Below, one piece after another: positions 38,792 to 48,800 of a stretch of 64,000 nt of DNA. The DNA comes from Corbicula japonica (taxonomy: Eukaryota > Mollusca > Bivalvia > Venerida > Cyrenidae): positions 434,001-498,000 of the forward strand of contig JAZAYU010000178.1 in assembly GCA_038501625.1 (NCBI GenBank), written 5' to 3'. The notes beneath the pieces were generated by a model. The model did not search any database, had not been told where the DNA came from, and saw nothing but the letters and a program-made list of their open reading frames with translations. Position 1 is the first letter of the stretch. Every line of letters begins with the position of its first letter. Made by a program: the position numbers and the translations under genes.

Positions 38792-40195
38792 GAGCTCTGT
38801 TAGACCGTATATGTCACAAAACGTAAATGTCTGACCGTATACCACACATTTCATACAATGAACCAATTCTAAACATCGTTGTAATCAGCTTGCCCTCATT
38901 AACGTCAACGAAACATCACCATCAGCATCATCATCACGAGTGATTTTTTGTTGTAGCATTTTCGACCTGCAGATATGCAATGTATAGTAAGGGGCCACGA
39001 GAATTTTAACACAACTAGTTTTAATAGACGAGAAACTGACATCAAGTGTTTTGTCAAATAAACAACATAAGGATCTTTTTTCTTGAAGAATTATGGGTCA
39101 TAACTTATTAGTACTATTTAACTATTACTTGATGACCTTTACAACGTACATCTATTCTGACCCAAAAGAATAATGCGCCCGGCTTCATATAGACGTTTAC
39201 AGCGAATGTTGAGTACCATGTGGCCCGGTTTCATATATAGGTTGTTTAGCGAACGTTAAGTACCAGCTCAAGGTTATATATAGATGAGATCGATGAGTTG
39301 GTGTTTACTTTTTATCAAAATATATGCGAATTGAAAGTTTATTGTTGTAAGTAGTTATAGATAGAGTGTACATGTAGTAAGAAACAATGTTCAGATTTAT
39401 AATTATTCTTGGCGGAATATTGAAGATTGTGTTTTGTTTACAAATATTGGCGATCACGTGACTTGATTTTGGCGCGTTAGTGTGACCTATATATAATAGT
39501 TCTTTGTTTACAAATGTTTCTGATGCTGAAATTGACGGTTGTACAACGCGTTCCACAACTAATACTCACGCACATCCTTCAACGTTTAATACCCTTCGCC
39601 AATGAACGGCAACAATATATTATAACTTAATTCTTTCTTTGTTTACAAAACAATCCTTCACCTGCATGAACTCTTACACCCAACATCAAAATTCTTTTAA
39701 ATGTCGTCCACATATAGTAAATCAGTGTTATACTTTTCTTGTTATAACTTGAAATAATTTTAACAGTTATTTAAAAAAAACTTAACATCATTACACGTTA
39801 CATCTCTTTTTTTAATTTTAATAAACACGATAATGACATAACTTTAGTTATTTTAAAGAGCATCACACCATTTGACCTATATTCTAACGACATACTTTTG
39901 AAATCATATAACAGTTTACTGATGATATTAACAATTCCAGCACGAGGTTAATGTTCTTTAATATTTTAAATCATTGGACTTCTATTTGTATACACAGTTT
40001 TCATTTTTGGACACATTTTAATAAGTGACAAATACGTTTTGATGAAGTTGGAAAAATAATTCCCACCGAATATGTCACATTATATGTCCCTGTGACGTAT
40101 TCGACCGAATATATATCATACGTATGATGTATTCGACCGAATATATCACACGTGTGACATATATGTTTTGTGACATATACGGTCTAACAGAGCTC
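38792..40195. mobile_element. 1.4-kb TIR element
   Basis: The ends are perfect inverted repeats of about 30 bp: GAGCTCTGTTAGACCGTATA followed by TGTCACAAAA on the left, and its reverse complement on the right. AGAT flanks both ends (38788-38791 and 40196-40199). Near the right end, a ~30-bp tandem motif with TATTCGACCGAATATAT and palindromes ATACGTAT and CACACGTGTG repeats. No transposase; an 83-codon minus frame (39305-39556) is unrecognised. The 39160-39230 stretch recurs in diverged form at 53762-53835 (CCCGGCTTCATATAGA, GTACCAGC). Confidence 0.75.
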
Positions 40196-40199
40196 AGAT

Positions 40200-41727
40200 A
40201 TGATTTTTGCTAATCGAACTAATTGTTGATATCAATATTTGCAATCATTGAGACACCACCATTACAAGGGTCTCTCTGTTACAGAGTGACTTATTGCAGC
40301 CTGATAAGTGTGTGTCATTTCCGAGAATGGGTTCTGGAAATCTATAGCCATGATACAATGCATTTGCCATAGGGCAGTCCAAATGGCTGGACAGCTCATG
40401 ATATAATTTATAATGAGAATATTTACCCGAGGCATGATAATCTTCAGTTTCAGAGCGGCAATGCCACGTGACTTTTAACGAAATTTTTAATATTACTCGA
40501 AGCACATTATTTAACAAAATTCGATTTTAACTTTCAAACGAAGTAATGTTTAAACACCTGAAGGCAGATAAAAGTTTCTAAGGCGGTAACCCCACGGTAT
40601 TTCTTTTTCGTTAATTGTTTGTTGCGTTTCGTTTTAAAATTGATCTTATAATAACCTCTCTCTTTCTCTCCATTATCTGACTGTGTAGGGAGTCTGTGCT
40701 TTCCGGATATTTTTAAATTGTTACAATTTTTCAAGAATAATAATTGAATTTCGATTTGATTTTAGATACGTATAATTCGATATTCGATATTGCCTTTTCG
40801 TGGTTAAAATTTCTTTCTGGAATGTATCCGTTTAAAACGGTTTCATTAAAAATCGATTTACAAATTCAGAGTTGATTCTTTGTTAGTTAATAACTCGTGT
40901 CTAATGTTGACGATAACTCCCTTGGGATAAAATTGGAATTCTTTTTATTTTGATGAAAATGAAGTTAAACATGTTTCGTTTCGAAAAGCATCATTTTGAG
41001 CTTAATCAATTAACGTTTCCTTGGGCGCAAAAACAAAAAAAAAAAACATTAAAAATCTGGCACGGATTCAGCATGGACAACATGTTGCTGTTGATTCAGA
41101 AATCTCAATTTTTCAACGTTTCACGAAAATAATTTAATTGTCATCTTTAATCTTAATTAAATTATTTAGAAAGGTAGTATCTCATTAATGCATTCAGTAC
41201 CTAGATATTATCTCGACACTGTAAAGAAAGTTCTTTTTGGTGCTGCTTATCTACAAACAAAATTAATTTTGATTGCTTTATAAAAATAAAACACGCTGGT
41301 ACGCTGGACGGGGTTTGCATCGAGTCCGTGTCTTGAAAACATTTTCCGCACCCCACCCCCCATGTGGCTTAAACCTAGAGTTTTATCGCAGCCTGTTTAT
41401 GCTGTATATACATAAATTAATGCCTATTCCTGATTTAAAAAGTATGCCGTCAAATTTTGACCAGGGTCCACATAACCTGTTTTATTTTACCATTTTTGCA
41501 ATATTGTCCGAATATCGTTAAATATCTTGCTAGCAAACATTAAAGCTTTTGCAAAAGTTTGAAATTGTGTAAATAAATATCTGGCTTTTTTATGCATATG
41601 GCTTTTTCAAGATCTTTCTATTTATTCTGACAATAATTTGACTTTCTATTTTCCGGAAAGATTCGTAAATGTTCATATTATTTGTAAACATTTTCGCGAA
41701 AGCTTGGACATTATGCAGAAATATGCA
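40200..41727. other. No gene; one degraded SINE-like repeat
   Basis: 40545-40715 is a decayed copy of the SINE-like family (AAGGCGGTAACCCC, TTTCGTTAATTGTTTGTTGC, then a CTCTCTTTCTC run). Otherwise AT-rich. Frames of 60-90 codons (40245-40517, 40950-41132, 41273-41521) have no recognisable similarity. Confidence 0.5.
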
Positions 41728-42166
41728 ATCATGGGATTCATTTTTCTGTCGGCTTCAACTCACTGAACAGTTTGTTCTCTTTGTTTGCCGGAATTTTGTT
41801 TTATTTCTGTATTCATATTATACCATTAAACCATTTCCTTCTATTCCATTTGCAACGAAAATGCTTTAACAAACTTAATATTTTGAATAATTCTAATTAT
41901 ATACAACTAAAATAAAGTTAAATGAATCATGGATTCATTTTCCACTGTCTTCAACCCACAGATTCTTTTGTTCTATTAGTAAGCCGGAGTTTATTTCTGT
42001 AATGTGTGTTTTCCTTTTAGGCCATTCTACAATTTCTTTTAAATGGATATACACAACAAATTTAATAGTCTTTACAAACATTAAAATGATAAATAATTTA
42101 AATGAAGTTAAAGATTTTACTTATTTGTTTTCTTTGTTTTCAACTCTCTGAACAGTTTGCTACATA

Positions 42167-43238
42167 TTAATGTAAAAGTATGCCACTGAATGTGTTCCAG
42201 GTTTCCGTGTTCTGATAAAGTGATCCAGATACCCTAGGACCTGACACCCAGACCTGGGCTCCCACTTTAAGAACAGTGATCACATCTGCAGTGTAGCAAT
42301 TAACGGTGTCGAAGTCACGGAAGAATCCCCGTTTTATAGCAGTACCATCTAAAATTACCGCATAATATATATAGTGGCCGATGCCATAATGTAGACAAAA
42401 CTGTACTGTGAACAGGTAGGTTCCTCTAGCCGGTACTGTAAACCTTCCTGTAGTGTTGTCGTATCCGTTGCCATCATTAAGTACAATAGTCTTGTATGTG
42501 TTGAATATGGACTCAAGTCAGGATACGTTTATTTTCGATGCTTTTCAAACGATTTACTGAAATACGCAAATACAAGACATATAACAAACATTTATACAGC
42601 AAGTTAAGAACTTAAGGATGTTCTACAGTGAAAAAGACTAGAAACTAGAAAAATACAACTTTACAAAAAATAGTTGCCATGGTAACCAACTAGAAAATTA
42701 ATGCAAAATTCACGAAATCTATTGCTACACAGAGACAGTATTGTAAGGCGTAAAAGAACGGATATCTAGAAAGAATTCACGTCAATAGTAACAAAATAAC
42801 GCTACATATCCGAAATACTGTTCCACCAAAAATATGACTTCCGGTGTTTTTAGTGAATTTTTGGTACAATTTAAATAGGCAATTTCCATAAAAAATATAC
42901 ATGCTCAGCAAACATTACTACTTGCACATGATCATAGGAACATTATATTAATGAAATCTTACCGATTTAATAATATTTCTGCCTTATTTCAACACAAATT
43001 TCGTAGAAAATGTTCTCGTAGAAAACGTGGTTCTAGAAAAAGATGTCTGACACTTCTCTAACGGTTACTCACAAAAAAGAGCATTCGTACAAAGTTTGTT
43101 CGAACAACAGCCTTATCTGTACACTAACTATTTCGACCGCTAAGGCCGTTACATTGTATATAAAAGTGGATCCACTCTCAAGCAGTGAATCAGTGATCTC
43201 CTTAGCACAGAAGACAACCTTTTTGATCAACGTCGATG
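42167..43238 (-). pseudogene. C1q-domain gene copy C, exon 2 split by an insertion
   Basis: The 5' part of the exon (43160-43238) follows a TTACAG acceptor and encodes STLIKKVVFCAKEI...STFIY. The 3' part (42167-42497) resumes at KTIVLNDGNGYDN and reads without interruption to TFSGILLH and a TAA stop. Between them lie 656 foreign bases (42498-43153) flanked by TTGTAT on both sides. Apart from the insertion the C1q domain is complete. The matching exon 1 survives only as a short fragment at 48499-48571, with the LTR element in between, so the locus is dead. Confidence 0.85.
42498..43153. mobile_element. 656-bp insertion in C1q copy C exon 2
   Basis: Bounded by the duplicated hexamer TTGTAT (42492-42497 and 43154-43159). 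Copies B and D give the uninterrupted exon for comparison. The ends (GTGTTGAATATGG... and ...GCCGTTACA) are not obvious inverted repeats, and there is no poly(A) or coding capacity, so I cannot classify it. Confidence 0.65.
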
Positions 43239-43811
43239 CTGTAACAAGTAAGACTTCAGGATTTTTTCTGATCTTTGTCTTAAGTATTTCCAAATCAAAT
43301 GAAGCACTAAACAGCAAAATAATCAAGTGGATATGGTTCTTAATATTCTAATTATGTTCACGATCGAACATAATTAAATACCACATCTATTTATATACCC
43401 TACCAATAATTAAACAATAATTATCACAATAATAAAAATGAAATTAGTTATTGATGTTTTATGAAATTGAAAATCAATTGGGTGTTAACAATAATAATAA
43501 AAACTTCTAAAAATCAAGTCAATTGGGGAAACATCTTTAATGGAATTTTCTTAATGGAAGAATGAATTGCTTTCAATTATCATTTGTATTGTTTTAATTT
43601 CGAAAAGAATATCAAATATTTAAGACCATGTCATACAAATAAAATCGACATTTGTATGTGACTTCTTTATTTAATAATGTGGCAAATGAGAATAAATGAA
43701 AAGAAATGAAAAGGGAACTTTGAGAGCCACCGAACATGACAAGAAAATATTGAAGGCTCGGTTTGATTGAGACTGTTCAGATACCTGAACGGTTCTGTGC
43801 GAATAAGCATA

Positions 43812-44845
43812 TGTAACGTGCCTCGAGCGGAAGGCACTCAGACTATGTGTCTCAGCTTAAATATATAATAATTTTTCTCTCAAAAAATGATTTCAACATA
43901 TATGGCTGAGCAATGTATTTTGGTTAAACGATATAATGAATTTTTCTAAGCTACTTTGCTTCAAAATGATTACAATGATTTCTGAAATGATTTGGTGAGA
44001 CACAATCATCAGGATTAGAATCAGCTAAACATATAACAATATTCCCAGGGCAATAAACCTCCTGGACAAAAATGACTGATTTAAAACTAAGTTCCAACAC
44101 AATCAGAGTCCAAAACAAAACATCTAACCTGAACCCAGCAAACACGCTGAGCAATACAAACAAAGAACCACAATGATGTTTGGAACTTTTAAAACAAACC
44201 TGGGCAACTTCAAGTTTCAAAACAATGCTCAACAAGGTTTGAACAATCACTTTTCGAACAAAACCCGAAACAAACAACCTTCAACACTAAAATCTAACCT
44301 AGCCTGTTCAACAATAGTGTCTCAGACGCATGTGTTTCCAGCAATTGTCTGAAGACACTATTCTAAACCCTATCCTGAACTCCTACTCTCAAACTACAAG
44401 TGGCTCAAACGCATGTGTTTCCAGCAATTGTCTGAGGACACTATCTAAAATCCCTATCCTGAAACTTACTCTGAAGCTACCTTACAAGTGTCTCAAACGC
44501 ATGTGTTTCCAGCAATTGTCTGAGGACACTGTCTAAATCAACCCTAGCTTCAACCAATACTTTCACACTGAAACAACCCGGTCAATATGCCCTAGTACAG
44601 AGTTGTACTATATTGGACCTATAATGCAGACCAATGCTGAATCCAAATTCAACGATGTGAACACCTCGACTCTCAGAAACAGACTGCCTAGTGTCAATGA
44701 ACGGCACTTGCTTTTATACCATTTGAAGGAATTCCTCGGACTTTACCGTTCAACAACACTAATTTAACACAAAGTATTAAAATAACCAAAAAGATTTAGC
44801 AGTTAGACTCGGCCCAAGCTAAATCGTCAAATAATTTTCCTCACA
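43812..44845 (-). repeat. 3' LTR
   Basis: 1034 bp, TGTAACGTGC... on the plus strand. It contains three near-identical repeats of a ~40-bp segment with CGCATGTGTTTCCAGCAATT, starting near 44322, 44405 and 44493 (spacing ~85 bp). A minus-strand TATAAAA (44712-44718) marks the likely U3 promoter. Confidence 0.92.
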
Positions 44846-44986
44846 TTACCCACGCCTCCGACTACATGCGTCCCGCATGAACACAATTTAACTAAAAACA
44901 CAATAATATAACTTGAAAATTCATGATCTGACCTACTCATCTCTGGCTGAACAAAAATATGTTTCTCAACCTATGTATTTATCAGA

Positions 44987-47128
44987 CTACTTAAACTTTT
45001 GGGCCACACTACTGTAATCATGCAACGTTTTCCTGACACAAATATGTCCACTTCTCACCTTATACCCTTTTCTAAAATTACACTCTATCTTCGTCTTTTC
45101 CTGCTCAGACAATAAATCTCTCTCATTATACGCCACTTTATGTCTGAGAATAACATCTGACTTCCGATCCCGGACTGAATTTTTGGAGCCCATATTCATC
45201 CGACGTTCATTTTCAAAATTACTCCCAACCTTGTTCGCCACAACTTTATCACCAGTCATTTCACCATGTTTCAATCTTATGTGTCTTCTGAGATATTTAC
45301 TCCTCTTAAAAGTCCTTGTACACTTTTCACACTTAAATCTTTTCTCATAACATACTTTCAAATTACATACCCTTACCCTGGAACATCCTATGGGGCCAAC
45401 ACAACTCAGCTTGAACACTTTCTCTTGTATAACCATAATCTCATTTGCTATGTCTATCACAATCCCCTGTGACTTTATATAATCGAGCCCAAGTATAACC
45501 TCAGCATCAATATTTGCTACCAGTACATGAACAAGTGTCTCGAACCCTCCTACTTTTATAATAACACTTGTTCTGCCTATGCTTTGCATAACAGTTCCCG
45601 AAGCAGTAAAAATATTGTGCTTGAAACTTTCAAGACTCGACAGAGCTTGAACACTATTCATAAACTTTGAGGAGACTACTGTCAAGGTAGCCCCAGTATC
45701 TATCAAGCACTTAGCTGGTAAACCATTTATTCTTGCCTCAACATATAGACCCGATCCTGAACATGACGACGTCTTCACATGGCGTTCGTTCGAAGTATTC
45801 CTGCCATCTTTATTAGATTTCTGAAGCTTTGGACAGTAGTACTTCGTATGCCCTTCCTGACCACATTCATAACATGTAACAGTTTTCTTTGCAAACCTAC
45901 TATTATTGTTCTTTCGTTTTCCAGATTCTTTATACCTAGAAGTGGTATTTCCAGCTTCTGAGGTGGTTTGTCTGGGCGCAGAGCTTGAATTCATCTGACT
46001 CTGAAGACTTTTCATGGTCGCTTTTAACTCCTCCATCGACTTCCATAACGTTTCAATTTCCTCATTCGTCTTTTGTTTAGAGGGTGTGTCTGAATTTCTT
46101 ACTGTACGCAACAGGCCTTGGCTCTCGAGCGTCTTCTTCTCAGCTCGGTTGAACGCCTCTAGTTCGACAGCATGTCTGACTGCATCGTTCAAACTTGTAG
46201 GCCGGGCTTGTTTTATCCTCAGCCTCATGTCTGAGCTTGAAAGGGAGTCAATAAATTGTTCTTTTGCTAATGTCTCTCGTACATCAGCTGGGGCTGATGG
46301 ATATGCAAGATTTGTTAATCTTCTTATATCCTGGCCCATTTCAGACAATGTTTCAGAAGCTCTTTGTCGTCTGTCCCGGAGTTGTGCTCTGTAAAGTTCC
46401 GTCTGGTTTGGCGGAGAAAATCTCTCTTCCAGAGCCCTCGTTAAGTGGTCATAACTGTGTTTGCTCGAACTTAAATTTCCGAAGACGCCCTGAGCTTGAC
46501 CTCTTAAGGAGACAGCCAAATAAAGACCTTTCTGTTTTTCTGTCCAGCCATTAATTTCCGAACATGCCTCAAAATGTGCAATATAGTCCAGCCAAGATCC
46601 GGAACCATCAAATGTTGCTGGTTTCACATAGACCTTGGGATCTTTCTGAGGTCCAGAACCTCTATCTTCAAAATCAAAATCTGGCATGTTGGTCCTCAAC
46701 CTGTCATCATCTACTGTCACTTTCTTTCGTTTTGTAACGAATCTGTCCCAACCCAAACATGTTTGATCACAATCCAATGTTGGGCTCTTGGTCACCTCTT
46801 TTGGTGTACCACGAGGCTTTCTGCTGACACCCTTCACTTCAGTATGTTCAAACTCTCTATGAACTTCTGAAGGAATATATGGAGTGCTTGAAGCCTGGGG
46901 TACATCTGGCAAATCAATCAAAACACGCTCTTGCCTAGTTTCTGGTTCTGGAGACCGTCTTGGGCTTGGCATCGTTGTCAGTTCACTAAGTTGCTTCTCA
47001 ATGGTCATTTTTTCCAACTGCAACCTCAAACTTTCATTCTCAAGCTTGAGGAATTGCAACTCTCGGAAAAATAAAGCCATATCTCTGTCATCAACTTCTG
47101 ACATATTTCCAGAGCGGTGTTCAGCCAT
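44987..47128 (-). CDS. Gag-protease polyprotein with C-terminal C2H2 zinc finger
   Basis: A single 713-residue frame. Residues 15-50 form a probable coiled coil. About 165-330 resemble a Ty3/gypsy-type capsid core (VYVKPATFDGSGSWLDYIAHF opening, then an LRGQA...F block). 352-380 is a second short coiled coil. A zinc knuckle CX2CX4HX4C is at 419-432. A retropepsin domain follows, with LIDTGA at 475-480 (catalytic D477) and VILGLDY at 544-550. After it, where a polymerase would be expected, comes a classical C2H2 finger (C600, C603, H616, H621) in a basic, K/R-rich tail that ends at 713. The start ATG is ~170 bp downstream of the primer-binding site. The protein would assemble particles and process itself; reverse transcription and integration must come from a partner element. 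The frame is fully intact, consistent with recent insertion. The Gag assignment is by motif; the role of the C2H2 tail is unknown. Confidence 0.9.
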   Translation of the reverse strand: MAEHRSGNMSEVDDRDMALFFRELQFLKLENESLRLQLEKMTIEKQLSELTTMPSPRRSPEPETRQERVLIDLPDVPQASSTPYIPSEVHREFEHTEVKGVSRKPRGTPKEVTKSPTLDCDQTCLGWDRFVTKRKKVTVDDDRLRTNMPDFDFEDRGSGPQKDPKVYVKPATFDGSGSWLDYIAHFEACSEINGWTEKQKGLYLAVSLRGQAQGVFGNLSSSKHSYDHLTRALEERFSPPNQTELYRAQLRDRRQRASETLSEMGQDIRRLTNLAYPSAPADVRETLAKEQFIDSLSSSDMRLRIKQARPTSLNDAVRHAVELEAFNRAEKKTLESQGLLRTVRNSDTPSKQKTNEEIETLWKSMEELKATMKSLQSQMNSSSAPRQTTSEAGNTTSRYKESGKRKNNNSRFAKKTVTCYECGQEGHTKYYCPKLQKSNKDGRNTSNERHVKTSSCSGSGLYVEARINGLPAKCLIDTGATLTVVSSKFMNSVQALSSLESFKHNIFTASGTVMQSIGRTSVIIKVGGFETLVHVLVANIDAEVILGLDYIKSQGIVIDIANEIMVIQEKVFKLSCVGPIGCSRVRVCNLKVCYEKRFKCEKCTRTFKRSKYLRRHIRLKHGEMTGDKVVANKVGSNFENERRMNMGSKNSVRDRKSDVILRHKVAYNERDLLSEQEKTKIECNFRKGYKVRSGHICVRKTLHDYSSVAQKFK

Positions 47129-47278
47129 TCTGATGTATAGAAGATCAAGAGACCCCTATACTACTTATATAAAACAAATAACGACAACAAATAACAAAGT
47201 ATATATCAACGTATTTCAACCATACAAATTCAAAATAATATTAACGTGGATCGACTACTGGTATTGTAGTCCTGTGGT

Positions 47279-47296
47279 ATCCCACCGCTGCCACCA
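47279..47296 (-). other. Primer-binding site, tRNA-Leu type
   Basis: On the minus strand TGGTGGCAGCGGTGGGAT starts 5 nt after the 5' LTR. It is complementary to the 3' end, with CCA, of the tRNA-Leu(AAG) type known in animals (…ATCCCACCGCTGCCA). The tRNA identity is from memory of animal tRNA sequences. Confidence 0.7.
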
Positions 47297-47301
47297 ATTT
47301 T

Positions 47302-48335
47302 TGTAACGTGCCTCGAGCGGAAGGCACTCAGACTATGTGTCTCAGCTTAAATATATAATAATTTTTATCTCAAAAAATGATTTCAACATATATGGCGGAG
47401 CAATGTATTTTGGTTAAACGATATAATGAATTTTTCTAAGCTACTTTGCTTCAAAATGATTACAATGATTTCTGAAATGATTTGGTGAGACACAATCATC
47501 AGGATTAGAATCAGCTAAACATATAACAATATTCCCAGGGCAATAAACCTCCTGGACAAAAATGACTGATTTAAAACTAAGTTCCAACACAATCAGAGTC
47601 CAAAACAAAACATCTAACCTGAACCCAGCAAACACGCTGAGCAATACAAACAAAGAACCACAATGATGTTTGGAACTTTTAAAACAAACCTGGGCAACTT
47701 CAAGTTTCAAAACAATGCTCAACAAGGTTTGAACAATCACTTTTCGAACAAAACCCGAAACAAACAACCTTCAACACTAAAATCTAACCTAGCCTGTTCA
47801 ACAATAGTGTCTCAGACGCATGTGTTTCCAGCAATTGTCTGAAGACACTATTCTAAACCCTATCCTGAACTCCTACTCTCAAACTACAAGTGGCTCAAAC
47901 GCATGTGTTTCCAGCAATTGTCTGAGGACACTATCTAAAATCCCTATCCTGAAACTTACTCTGAAGCTACCTTACAAGTGTCTCAAACGCATGTGTTTCC
48001 AGCAATTGTCTGAGGACACTGTCTAAATCAACCCTAGCTTCAACCAATACTTTCACACTGAAACAACCCGGTCAATATGCCCTAGTACAGAGTTGTACTA
48101 TATTGGACCTATAATGCAGACCAATGCTGAATCCAAATTCAACGATGTGAACACCTCGACTCTCAGAAACAGACTGCCTAGTGTCAATGAACGGCACTTG
48201 CTTTTATACCATTTGAAGGAATTCCTCGGACTTTACCGTTCAACAACACTAATTTAACACAAAGTATTAAAATAACCAAAATGATTTAGCAGTTAGACTC
48301 GGCCCAAGCTAAATCGTCAAATAATTTTCCTCACA
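47302..48335 (-). repeat. 5' LTR with promoter
   Basis: Same structure as the 3' LTR. On the minus strand GGTATAAAAGC gives a TATA box at 48202-48208, about 130 bp into the LTR, so the U3 region is short and the three ~85-bp-spaced repeats would fall downstream of the start. A 108-codon frame (47441-47767) is identical in both LTRs but has no recognisable domain and is probably fortuitous. Confidence 0.9.
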
Positions 48336-48498
48336 CATAATTAAGAATATTACGTATTAATTATATGATATCATGCGCTCTATATATGTTAACGTACTGC
48401 TGTTTTATTATTTTATTTAACACATTGAGTTAAACATAGCTACACAGAATCTGTACATGCTTGTATAGTCATTTAAACAAAAACGGCAAAAAGATACC

Positions 48499-48571
48499 TT
48501 TAATAAACTGCACTTCTCTTGCATGCTTCTGCATTTCAGAATTGTTTGCCTCTGCCATTTTATGAAATTCT
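48499..48571 (-). pseudogene. C1q copy C, 3' fragment of exon 1
   Basis: Encodes FHKMAEANNSEMQKHAREVQ then FIK, and ends AAAG|GTATC like exon 1 of copies A and B. Upstream (higher coordinates) the homology stops at about 48572 where an unrelated dispersed repeat begins, so signal peptide, most of the stem and promoter are lost. Confidence 0.8.
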
Positions 48572-48582
48572 ATAACAAGGCA

Positions 48583-48800
48583 AACCCAGTCTTTTATCTG
48601 GGATCCACAAGCCGCAGATCATGGAATTATATTAATCTGAAATTGCCGTTCCGCGTTCACAGTCATCTACACGCCGTTGTTCGGGATGGATCAAAACATG
48701 CATTTTCGTTTCTGTCCATGAACAAATTCAATCAAGCCTGCAATAGTTTTATACTTGTCTTGTTCGGTGGTTTTTTAATTTTCCCCTTCGTCTACTAATT
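48583..48800 (+). repeat. Dispersed repeat with GAGCCTG-type core
   Basis: Contains CAAACCCAGTCTTTTATCTG at its start, GGGATGGATCAAAA, CCATGAACAAATTCAATCAA and GTTCGGTGG. It matches 55774-56080 over most of its length. It truncates exon 1 of C1q copy C. Confidence 0.6.

Larger units (their letters stand above)
43812..48335 (-). mobile_element. Young non-autonomous LTR retrotransposon (gag-protease only)
   Basis: Two 1034-bp direct LTRs (43812-44845 and 47302-48335), TG...CA ended, enclose 2456 bp. Target duplication CATA (43808-43811 and 48336-48339). The element reads on the minus strand, so 47302-48335 is its 5' LTR. The flanks match the C1q intron (the GAATAAGCATA context also present near 37143), so it sits in copy C's intron. 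A primer-binding site follows the 5' LTR. Before the 3' LTR only ~140 bp follow the ORF, with a weak purine-rich tract (GGAGGCGTGGGTAA). Reverse transcriptase, RNase H and integrase are absent. I found three mismatches between the LTRs (near 43877, 43905 and 44801), about 0.3 percent, so insertion was recent. Confidence 0.92.

Noticed and set aside
43951..44277. 108-codon frame repeated identically at 47441-47767
   Set aside because: It lies wholly within the two LTRs; identity reflects LTR identity and no domain is recognisable.
46014..47306. Plus-strand frames of 96-140 codons (46014-46394, 46264-46554, 46574-46870, 46884-47306)
   Set aside because: Antisense shadows of the Gag-protease frame.
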